Assembly: GCA_902465155.1 (NCBI GenBank) | Contig: CABQLY010000015.1 | Coordinates: 1 to 52,449 of the forward strand | Length of the DNA: 52,449 nucleotides | DNA from: an uncultured Oscillospiraceae bacterium | GTDB lineage: Bacteria > Bacillota > Clostridia > Oscillospirales > Acutalibacteraceae | Direction of reading: 5' to 3' | Shown here: positions 33,842 through 41,389 of the stretch, in pieces | How positions within the stretch are numbered: the stretch's first letter is position 1 | How the letters are laid out: each line of letters begins with the position of its first letter | The notes under the pieces: generated by a model | What the model was told of the DNA's origin: nothing | The model's input: only the letters and a program-made list of their open reading frames with translations | Databases searched by the model: none | Program-made: the position numbers and the translations under genes

Positions 33842-36800
33842 ATGAGAAAACGAATTGTTATTCTGCTAAGCTTTGCCGTGGCCTTGAGCAGCCTGCTTAC
33901 GGGCAATGTTTCGGCCGCGGCTAAGGGGCCAACCGTACTGCAGGCAGCAACGCAAACAGCGTTGAGGGCCGAGCAGCAAAACCTGGCAGAGCATTACACC
34001 AGCGCCGGCGGGCAGCTTAGCTTTAACGAAATGGCCCAGGCACGCAACTTTGATTCTACCAATAACGCCGTTTTTGGCGGTTACGCTTGGGACATGGGCG
34101 TTGGCGAAACCGGCGCGGGCACCGAACCGGGCAGGGCCGTTATTACCACCGGTAAATTAGAGGCCAACACCACCTATTGGTTTACCTACCTTTACCAAAA
34201 GGATTTTCGCGTGGTGTTTGAAAGCGTGAAGGACCCGGCAGGCACCGTGGTAAAACAGGGCTACGCTGCCAACAGTGGTTCGGTTACTTATACAGATGAT
34301 ATTTACGACAGCTGCAGCAGCGTAACTAAACAATTAATAAACAAATGGTGGCAGCAAGAAAACGAAAAGAATTATCACCGTGTAGCCCTTTGTTTTACCA
34401 CAGCGGCTGCCGGTTGCTACAAAATCAACTTAAAATCCTCTAAGGCCTGGCCAATGGAAAATTGCGAATGGGACGCTGCCCGTTTTTCGGATCTGCGCCT
34501 GGTAAAGCAAACGGCCGGTAATTTAGCCGCCGAGGTTACCTTAGGGAAAAACCTTACGGTTAGCAGTAATGTAGCGTTAATGAAAAGGGACGACCATGTT
34601 TTAAGCAACGGTACGGCGGCGTACTCGCTTTTCGGCGGTCAGTCCTGGGCGTTTGAGCTGAATTCTGACGATACGGGGGTTCTTGCCTACAAAGCGAATT
34701 TAGAAAAAAACAGGGTTTACACCTTTTCTTACATTTACGCCAACGATTACAAAATTCAAATGGATACCGCAAACCCCGTAACGGGGCCGGACGGCAACAC
34801 GGTTTTGGGGGCGGAGTACAACCCGCAAAACGCGGTTAAGGTTGCCGGAAATGTAAACGCTTACAAAGCTTCCGTTCGGTTTATTGCGCTGCAAAGCGGC
34901 GAATATACCTTTAATTTAGGAACCCAAAAAGCCTGGGGCAACGACGAAAACTACTGGACCTTTACTACCCTTTCCGACTTGCAGCTGTACGAGGAAGAGG
35001 CTTTTGCCCCGTTTGCCGAGCTGAGCTATGAAAACGCCGCTGCCGGGTTGGTTGGCGTTTCCATGCGTGCCGGAGCCGGCAATGTAAAGCAGGCAATGCG
35101 CTTTAAAAGCTCGGTAAATAAGGCGTTTGTTGCAACCGGCGTTGAGGGGTACACGGCCGTGGAATACGGCAGCTTGGTTGCGGGTACCGAAACGCTTGGC
35201 AGCACCGAGCTTACCTTAGACCTTGTAAACTCGGCAATTCCGGCCTTAAAGGGCGTAGCCTACCACAGGGAGCAACAGCCCACCCCCATTTTGTGGCAGG
35301 AAAGCGATGAATACGCAACCTTTACCGCAGCCTTAACCAACATTACGGTAGAAAGCTCTGCAAAAGCTTTTACCGTTCGGCCCTACATTGTTTTGCAAAA
35401 GGGCGAGCAAAGCCTTGCCCTTTACGGCGAAGCGCAATCGGCCAGCGTGTTTGAGGTTTGCAAAGCCATTTTAGCCTCGGGTAATGCGGACGATATTGCA
35501 ACCGTAAACGCTATTATGGCCGGCAGCCCCGCCTTTAAGGCCGCTTACAACGGCTGGCAAACCGCCGAGGAGCCCGGCGCGCTGGACCCGGAGGCGCCGG
35601 TTGGCGACGGCGCAAATTATTTGCAGCTTTCGGTTTTAAACGGGCAGACCCCAATCACTAAAAACTATCGGGGCTACAGCGCAACCATTTACCACGCCTT
35701 TGGTTTTATGGAGGATGAATCCAGCGGCCGCGTCTACACCGAAAAAATGCGTAACGACGAGCTGAAAAAGCTAACGAATTTTGGCATTCGCTACGCCAGA
35801 ACCCGCTACCCCAGCGATTGGACCTGGGACGCAAACAGGGGTTGGGATTTTAGCAGAAACCGCTTTGGCTATTTTTGTAATTACGCCAAAGCTTTACAGC
35901 AGCGCGGCGTTCAGGTTGTGCTGCAGGCCGGCTGGCACTTAGGCGCTATTACCGAAATAGAGGATTGCAGCATTGGCGAGGTAGAATACTTAAAAGGCCG
36001 CGGGGCCGACCGCTACGCCGAAAGCTACGGGCTTGACTTTACAGGCAAATCGGAAGAGGAGCAGCGCATGATCAAGGGCGCCCGCCGTTACGGCTACTGG
36101 CTGGGTCAAACCCTGCTGCAGCTGCGCAGCCGCGGCATTTACAATGTAAACTATATTTCTTACTTTGTTGAGCCTTCAAACTTCTATTCCGGCTACCCGG
36201 CCGGCAATTCTAACAAAGAGTATGTGTTAATTTGCCGTGCCATTCGCAATAAACTGGGCGAAATGGGGTTAGAAAGCAGCGTAAAGCATGTTGGCCCAAA
36301 CGAGGTGAGCGGCACGGGCGATGAGCTGCTGCAATATGTTTTAAAAACCGACCCCGAACTGTTTGACATTTACACCGCGCACACTTACCCGCATGCGTCC
36401 TCGGTTTCCAGCGATGAATACGCCAATATTCTTACCCCAAGCTACCAGTCTTACAAAAATCACATGCAAAACGCCGGCCTTTGGGGCAAAAAAGAATTTT
36501 GGATCGACGAGTTGGATGTAAAAGCCGACGATTACCCGGCTCAGTCAGATTTAGCTTGGGGCGGCCTGCAAAACGCTGTTTGCGGCATTGTAGGGCAGCA
36601 GCTTGGCATGAATAATATGCTGTTTTGGCAGCTGTTTGATCAGCTTTGGACCGACTTTACCAGCAACGGCGGCGAGTGGAAAAACGGAATTCACATTACC
36701 GGCATTGTGCCCTCGTTGTTTGAGGGGAACACGCCGCGAAAACAGTTTTATACCTTTGGCCCGTTTGTAAAGTACAACGGCTACCAAAAGGGTAAGGTTT

Positions 36801-37108
36801 ACAAAACAAACAACAACGCGCTTATGCAAAACCACGAAAGCCTTTACCTTGGCGCCGCACAGCTGGAGGACGGCAAGTGGACGATTTCGGTTGTAAACAA
36901 CGGCAGTAAAGATCGCCCGGTTGAAATTAATTTTGAAAAGGCCCTAAACCAAACGCTTTACCGGCACCGCCAAACGGCAAGCAGCGTTACAGCAACGCCG
37001 GAGGGCTGCCTTGCTCGGGCCGACGCCACCTACCTGCAGGTAAAGGGTAAACTGCGCGATGTTATTCCGGCCGGCTCTATTGTTATTTACACCGGTGTAA
37101 AGGGGTAA
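33842..37108 (+). CDS. Secreted repeat protein fused to a GH-A-like glycosidase
   Basis: The 1088-residue protein starts after a strong GGAGGAGG and has a signal peptide (about residues 1-27, ending NVSAAA). Two copies of an unrecognised ~150-180-residue repeat follow (about 47-222 and 227-385), then a beta-rich domain (about 388-570) ending AFKAAYNGW. From residue ~575 there is a TIM-barrel-like glycosidase module: NFGIRYARTRYPSDWTWD, probable acid/base Glu777 in YFVEPSNFY and probable nucleophile Glu890 in FWIDELDV, fitting clan GH-A (GH39/GH5/GH30-like). A C-terminal beta-sandwich follows from about residue 1000. There is no anchor, so it should be released. The glycosidase half is nearly the same as the lipoprotein at 48804, while the first half is paralogous to the next gene. 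Substrate unknown. Confidence 0.85.
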   Translation: MRKRIVILLSFAVALSSLLTGNVSAAAKGPTVLQAATQTALRAEQQNLAEHYTSAGGQLSFNEMAQARNFDSTNNAVFGGYAWDMGVGETGAGTEPGRAVITTGKLEANTTYWFTYLYQKDFRVVFESVKDPAGTVVKQGYAANSGSVTYTDDIYDSCSSVTKQLINKWWQQENEKNYHRVALCFTTAAAGCYKINLKSSKAWPMENCEWDAARFSDLRLVKQTAGNLAAEVTLGKNLTVSSNVALMKRDDHVLSNGTAAYSLFGGQSWAFELNSDDTGVLAYKANLEKNRVYTFSYIYANDYKIQMDTANPVTGPDGNTVLGAEYNPQNAVKVAGNVNAYKASVRFIALQSGEYTFNLGTQKAWGNDENYWTFTTLSDLQLYEEEAFAPFAELSYENAAAGLVGVSMRAGAGNVKQAMRFKSSVNKAFVATGVEGYTAVEYGSLVAGTETLGSTELTLDLVNSAIPALKGVAYHREQQPTPILWQESDEYATFTAALTNITVESSAKAFTVRPYIVLQKGEQSLALYGEAQSASVFEVCKAILASGNADDIATVNAIMAGSPAFKAAYNGWQTAEEPGALDPEAPVGDGANYLQLSVLNGQTPITKNYRGYSATIYHAFGFMEDESSGRVYTEKMRNDELKKLTNFGIRYARTRYPSDWTWDANRGWDFSRNRFGYFCNYAKALQQRGVQVVLQAGWHLGAITEIEDCSIGEVEYLKGRGADRYAESYGLDFTGKSEEEQRMIKGARRYGYWLGQTLLQLRSRGIYNVNYISYFVEPSNFYSGYPAGNSNKEYVLICRAIRNKLGEMGLESSVKHVGPNEVSGTGDELLQYVLKTDPELFDIYTAHTYPHASSVSSDEYANILTPSYQSYKNHMQNAGLWGKKEFWIDELDVKADDYPAQSDLAWGGLQNAVCGIVGQQLGMNNMLFWQLFDQLWTDFTSNGGEWKNGIHITGIVPSLFEGNTPRKQFYTFGPFVKYNGYQKGKVYKTNNNALMQNHESLYLGAAQLEDGKWTISVVNNGSKDRPVEINFEKALNQTLYRHRQTASSVTATPEGCLARADATYLQVKGKLRDVIPAGSIVIYTGVKG

Positions 37109-37190
37109 CCCCCTATGCACCAAAGGGCCGCTGAATTTTTAACAAAGGCAGGTGAAAAGCAAAAAATGTTTTTAAACCGCGGCGCCGGGC
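35565..37190 (+). repeat. Long direct repeat, copy A (glycosidase module and downstream)
   Basis: From CCGAGGAGCCCGG at 35565 to the stop at 37108 this segment aligns with 48988-50531 with no net insertion or deletion (constant offset 13,423). Homology continues past the stop, in decayed form, to about 37190. Substitutions are scattered, mostly synonymous in appearance. Confidence 0.9.
37159..37190 (+). pseudogene. Remnant of the start of the sugar-binding-protein gene
   Basis: Just after the fused gene, AAAAAATGTTTTTAAACC and GCGGCGCCGGG match the first codons of the solute-binding-protein gene at 50580 (MKKMFSFKRGAG), with a short deletion and no continuing frame. The intervening ...GCACCAAA.GGC... 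tract after the stop codon also matches. It marks the right end of the duplicated segment. Confidence 0.75.
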
Positions 37191-37305
37191 GGCTGTTTAT
37201 TTAAATACTTTGGCCAAGCAGAAAAACGGCGCGATTTTATTTGTTTTTACCATATTTTATTAAAAAACGAAGCAGTTTTTTAAACATTCGTAAAAACTGG
37301 TGAAA

Positions 37306-37351
37306 ACATCGTAATTTTTTGCAACTTTTAAAAAGTAAGGAATGTTATAAT
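37306..37351 (+). promoter_or_regulatory. Promoter with ATCGTAAT box and palindrome, copy 2
   Basis: An extended -10 (TGT-TATAAT, 37343-37351) is preceded by ATCGTAAT (37308-37315) and a palindrome ACTTTT-A-AAAAGT (37324-37336). Compared with copy 1 the palindrome carries paired changes (CC/GG to CT/AG), so symmetry is kept. Distance from ATCGTAAT to the -10 is 38 bases in both copies. Confidence 0.65.
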
Positions 37352-37393
37352 AAAGTTAGCAAAATCAAACTCTACAGTTGGAGGAGAATAATA

Positions 37394-39073
37394 ATGAAAA
37401 AGCTATTCGTTACCCTATTAACCTTTGCTGTGGTTTTGGGTTGCCTGTTTACGGGCAATGTTTCGGCCGCAGCCGAGGGGCAAACCAATCCGCAAAACCT
37501 GGCGGAAAGTTACACCAGTGCCGGCGGGCAGCTCAGCTTTAACGAAATGGCTCAGGCGCGCAACCTTGATTCTACCGATAATGCTATTTTCGGCGGTTAC
37601 GCTTGGGACATGGGCGTTGGCGATACCGGCGCGGGCACCGAGCCGGGTAGGGCTGTTATTACCACCGGCGAATTAGAGGCCAACACCACTTACTGGTTCT
37701 CTTATGTTTACAGAAATGTTTTCCGCGTTGTGTTTGAGAGTGTGCAGGACCCGGAGGGCGCCGTGGTAAAACAGGGCTACGCCGGTAACAGCGGTTCGGT
37801 TACTTACGCCAACGATATTTATGACAGCTGCAGCAGCGTACCCAAACAATTAGTAAGCAAACCTTGGGAGCAGAATTATCATCGAGTAGCCTTTTGCTTT
37901 ACCACAGCGGCTGCCGGCAGCTACAAAATCAATTTAAAATCCTCTAAGGCCTGGCATTTTAATGATGACGGTTCTTGGAGCGCCGCCAGTTTTTCGGACC
38001 TGCGCCTGGTGAAGCAAACGGTCGGCAATTTAGCTGCCGAGGTTACCTTGGGGCAAGATCTTACCGTTAGCAGCAATGTAGCGTTAATGAAAAGAGACGG
38101 CTATGTGTTAAGCAACGGCGCGGCGGCCTACTCGCTTTTCGGCGGTAAGTCCTGGGCGTTTGAACTGAATTCTGGCAATACTGAGACCCTTACCTACAAG
38201 GCCAATTTACAGCAAAACAAGGTTTATTCTTTTTCTTACATTTACGCAAACGACTATAAAATTCAAATGGATACCGAGCTCCCCGTAACGGCGCCGGACG
38301 GCAACGCTGCTTTTGGTGTTGAGTACGACTCGCAAAATGTGGAGGCGGTAGCCGGAAATATAAACGCTAAAAAAGTTACCGTTCGGTTTATTGCGCTGCA
38401 AAGCGGCGAATATACCTTTAATTTAAAAACCTGTAAAAATTGGGGCAATGAAGATAACAGGTGGACCTTTACCACCCTTTCCGACCTGCAGCTGTACGAG
38501 GAAGAGGCTTTTGCCCCGTTTACCGAGCTGAGCACCGAAAACGCCGCTGCCGGGTTGGTTGGCACCTCTATGCGTGCCGGGGCCGGCAATGTAAAGCAGG
38601 CAATGCGCTTTAAAAACTCGGTAAGCAAGGCGTTTGTTGCAAACGGCGTTGATGGGTACACGGCTGTGGAATACGGCAGCCTGGTTGCCGGCACCGAAAA
38701 GCTTGGCAGCACCGAGCTTACCTTAGATTTAATAGGCTCCGAAATTCCGGCCTTAAAGGGCGTAGCGTACCACAAGGATTCGCAGCCCACCCCCATTTTG
38801 TGGCAGGAAAACGAGGAGTACGCAACCTTTACCGCAGCCTTAACCGGCATTACGGTAGAAAATTCTGATAAAGCTTTAACCGTTCGCCCCTACATTGTTT
38901 TGCAAAAAGGTGAGCAAAGCTTTACCCTTTACGGCGCGGCGCAGTCGGCCAGCGTGTTTGAGGTTTGCAAAGCCATTCTGGCTTCGGATAATGCTGCCGA
39001 TAAATCAGCCGTAAACGCTATTATGGCCGGTAACGCCGCCTTTAAGGCCGCTTACAACGCCTGGAACCAATAA
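37394..39073 (+). CDS. Secreted repeat protein without catalytic module
   Basis: The 559-residue protein is a paralogue of the first half of the 1088-residue protein. The ATG at 37394 follows GGAGGAGA. A signal peptide (MKKLFVTLLTFAVVLGCLFT, ending NVSAAA) is followed by two repeats (about 35-207 and 212-372) and the same beta-rich domain to the end. It stops at AFKAAYNAWNQ, exactly where the relative continues into the glycosidase. No membrane anchor or cell-wall motif is visible. A binding or scaffold role on glycan is inferred from repeat design and neighbours; no enzyme residues are recognisable. Confidence 0.8.
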   Translation: MKKLFVTLLTFAVVLGCLFTGNVSAAAEGQTNPQNLAESYTSAGGQLSFNEMAQARNLDSTDNAIFGGYAWDMGVGDTGAGTEPGRAVITTGELEANTTYWFSYVYRNVFRVVFESVQDPEGAVVKQGYAGNSGSVTYANDIYDSCSSVPKQLVSKPWEQNYHRVAFCFTTAAAGSYKINLKSSKAWHFNDDGSWSAASFSDLRLVKQTVGNLAAEVTLGQDLTVSSNVALMKRDGYVLSNGAAAYSLFGGKSWAFELNSGNTETLTYKANLQQNKVYSFSYIYANDYKIQMDTELPVTAPDGNAAFGVEYDSQNVEAVAGNINAKKVTVRFIALQSGEYTFNLKTCKNWGNEDNRWTFTTLSDLQLYEEEAFAPFTELSTENAAAGLVGTSMRAGAGNVKQAMRFKNSVSKAFVANGVDGYTAVEYGSLVAGTEKLGSTELTLDLIGSEIPALKGVAYHKDSQPTPILWQENEEYATFTAALTGITVENSDKALTVRPYIVLQKGEQSFTLYGAAQSASVFEVCKAILASDNAADKSAVNAIMAGNAAFKAAYNAWNQ

Positions 39074-39103
39074 ACAACAATTTACAGAAAAGGGGTATGT
39101 AAC

Positions 39104-39208
39104 ATGAAAAAATACCAGGCACCGGATCTTACGGTAGAAACACCGGAGCTTTGTGCCGTTCTGCTGGGATCGGATGTTGACATTCCGGTAGAGGAATTGC
39201 TGTTTTAA
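39104..39208 (+). CDS. 34-residue peptide of unknown function
   Basis: A small open frame starts ATG at 39104, nine bases after AAAAGGGG and 30 bases after the stop of the repeat protein. The product begins MKKYQAPDLTVETPELCAVL and ends in an acidic hydrophobic tail (DVDIPVEELLF), with a single Cys17 and no signal peptide. From memory, short peptides with a MKKYxxPxxxV start occur beside secreted proteins in gut Clostridia, but their role is not established. It is too short to be certain by coding statistics, although the ribosome site and operon position support it. Confidence 0.6.
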   Translation: MKKYQAPDLTVETPELCAVLLGSDVDIPVEELLF

Positions 39209-39329
39209 CGGCAGGTACCGCAAAATGTAAGCTTTGTAAAAAAAGCAACGCTTTTTTGCGCAGCAGCTTGGCTTTGGCCAACAAAATGTTTAAAGCAAAC
39301 AATTTTTAAAAATAAATGCAAAATAATTT

Positions 39330-39360
39330 ACCGTTGCCGCCTTTGGCGGCAGCGGTTTCG
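39330..39360 (+). terminator. Probable terminator after the peptide gene
   Basis: A 12-bp stem (39330-39341 with 39345-39356, one G-U pair) closes a three-base loop and is followed by only TTCG. It may terminate or stabilise the upstream message. The rest of the 39209-39694 gap is A/T-rich with the promoter described next. Confidence 0.5.
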
Positions 39361-39403
39361 CCGTATTTTAAAACAAAGTGTAATTTGTTGGAAAAAATTA
39401 AAA

Positions 39404-39468
39404 ATCGTAATATTTGGTGTTATTTCCATAATATTCAGCTATACCTTTGTGTTGAAATGTGCTAAAAT
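39404..39468 (+). promoter_or_regulatory. Candidate promoter of the rhamnosidase-like gene
   Basis: TGC-TAAAAT (39460-39468) resembles an extended -10 and has no clear -35. ATCGTAAT recurs at 39404-39411, 59 bases before the -10, which is 21 bases (about two helical turns) farther than in the two promoters above. The long leader up to 39694 is unexplained. Confidence 0.4.
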
Positions 39469-39694
39469 TATAGTATGAAAAAGCACTTTTTTTAATTGAA
39501 CCCGCGCCAAAAAAAGCAACCGCCTTAAGGCAGCTAAAATTTTTGCGCGGGGGACAAGCGAAGCTTGGTAACAAGGGCTATTTTGCCGCCGGCAATAAAC
39601 AAAATCAAAATGCTGTGTTTTACATTACGGTTTAGGACTATTGAAGCAAGCGAATAGAACAACCATGTGCAAAGCTTATCTTGGAGGGGGATTC

Positions 39695-41305
39695 ATGACA
39701 GAAAAATGGAATTGTGATGAATATACCGTTGTAAAAGAAAGGCTTTTGCCGGTTTTAGTGGTAGATTGCCAATTTGTTGCAAACGAACAAAGAGCGTTAA
39801 AAGATTACGCGCCGTGCATTACCTTTCATAACAATAATTTTATTGAATTTAAAAAAAGCGGTGCGTGGCTCCTTTTGGATTTTGGCAGAGAGGTGTGCGG
39901 CGGCATTAGGGTTTTAACAAGCTTTTGGCCGCACGAAAAGGCAAAATTTCGTATAACCTTTGGCGAATCGGCCTCCGAGGCCTGCTCGGTTCTTGGTAAA
40001 AAAGGGGCAGAAAACGATCACGCCCCGCGCGATTTTACGGCAGATATTTACCAGTGGTCGGATGTTACTTACGGTCAAACCGGTTTTAGATTTGTGCGAA
40101 TAGAGCTTTTGGAGGAAAAACCAACCTTTATACAAAACATTTATGCTGTAAACACCTTACCTTATTTTGCGCAAGAAGCGGTTATAAAAACCTCTGACGA
40201 GGCTTTAAATAAAATTATTAATACCGCGGCATACACCTTAAAGCTTTGCTGCCAAAACGGATATATTTGGGACGGCATTAAAAGGGACCGATTGGTTTGG
40301 AGCGGGGATTTGCACCCAGAGGTGTTAACCTCGTTGTACCTTTTTGGCGACAATAAAAATGTTGCCAACTCGTTGCTGTTTTTAAAAAAAGATACCGACC
40401 CGGAATGTTGGATGAATCATATTCCGTCCTATTCGGCGTGGTGGGTTATTAGCTTTTGCGATTATTGCTTTTTTACGGGCAATAATGAATTTTTTCATTT
40501 AAACAAGGAATACGCCAAGGCAATTTTAAAGCACTTAGATTCATCGGTAACCAACAACGGCGAAATGCATTTTGGAAAAGACCATGTTTTCTTTTTAGAT
40601 TGGCCTACCCACGAAACCAAAGACGCTGAAATTGGAACCGCTATGATACTAAGCTTAGCGGCGCAAAAATTTTTAAATTTTGAAGAAGACGAAAGCTGTA
40701 AAAGCCTAATAAAAAAGCTGCAGCGTTATTTGGTCGCCAACACAGAATATAAGCAAGCCCGCGCCCTGCAAATATTAGCCGGCAGGCAGGCCGGCGGAGA
40801 TAAAGAATTTTTAGAAGCGGGTTTGGCAAAGGGCTATTCAACATTTATGGCCTACTACATTTTAACGGCCTACGCCAAATGCGGCGGCACAAAGGCGCTA
40901 AATATTATAAAAGAATATTTTGGCGGTATGCTTTCCCGCGGGGCTACAACCTTTTGGGAGGATTTTGATTTAGACTGGCTAAACGGCAGCGGCAGAATAG
41001 ATAGCCTGCCGTTACCGGGCGAACGGGATCTGCACGGCGATTACGGAAAGCATTGTTACACCGGTTTTCGACATTCGCTTTGCCACGGCTGGTCCTCCGG
41101 CGTGTTGGCGTTTATTGTTGAGAGCGTATTTGGAATTCGCGTTACAAGGGGCTGTAAAAAAATTAAAATTTGCCCAAACGCCGCGGGGCTAAGCTTTTTT
41201 GAGGTTTGCTTGCCGCTGCCTTTGGGGAGCCTGTTTGTAAAGTATGAGGATGGCCGATTGACCTACTCCGCGCCTGACGGCGTTGAGGTATGCACTGAAA
41301 AATAA
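39695..41305 (+). CDS. Alpha-L-rhamnosidase-like (GH78-type) protein
   Basis: The 536-residue protein resembles the GH78 six-hairpin enzymes. An N-terminal beta-sandwich (about 1-155) contains LLLDFGREVCGGIRV and FRFVRIELLE; the (alpha/alpha)6 barrel then has DGIKRDRLVWSGDLHPE (residues 193-209), the counterpart of the DCPQREKLGWxGD motif with acid/base residues; the end is a beta domain (LPLGSLFVKY). The ATG at 39695 follows GGAGGGGG. There is no signal peptide, so it should act inside the cell on imported oligosaccharides. It uses more ATA, AGA and AGG codons than flanking genes. Rhamnose specificity is not certain. Confidence 0.75.
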   Translation: MTEKWNCDEYTVVKERLLPVLVVDCQFVANEQRALKDYAPCITFHNNNFIEFKKSGAWLLLDFGREVCGGIRVLTSFWPHEKAKFRITFGESASEACSVLGKKGAENDHAPRDFTADIYQWSDVTYGQTGFRFVRIELLEEKPTFIQNIYAVNTLPYFAQEAVIKTSDEALNKIINTAAYTLKLCCQNGYIWDGIKRDRLVWSGDLHPEVLTSLYLFGDNKNVANSLLFLKKDTDPECWMNHIPSYSAWWVISFCDYCFFTGNNEFFHLNKEYAKAILKHLDSSVTNNGEMHFGKDHVFFLDWPTHETKDAEIGTAMILSLAAQKFLNFEEDESCKSLIKKLQRYLVANTEYKQARALQILAGRQAGGDKEFLEAGLAKGYSTFMAYYILTAYAKCGGTKALNIIKEYFGGMLSRGATTFWEDFDLDWLNGSGRIDSLPLPGERDLHGDYGKHCYTGFRHSLCHGWSSGVLAFIVESVFGIRVTRGCKKIKICPNAAGLSFFEVCLPLPLGSLFVKYEDGRLTYSAPDGVEVCTEK

Positions 41306-41389
41306 CGGTATGCCGTATAAAAGCTTAGAAAAGCTTTATGCGGCCGGCAATAAGTTTACAACGCGCGTTTAAGGGTTGGGAGTTTATTT

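Noticed and set aside
37115..37204. 29-codon open frame after the fused glycosidase gene
   Set aside because: It is made of decayed intergenic and binding-protein-gene sequence and has no ribosome site of its own.
38263..38850. 195-residue minus-strand frame inside the repeat protein gene
   Set aside because: It is antisense to a well-supported gene, with no ribosome site and no homologous frame in the paralogue.
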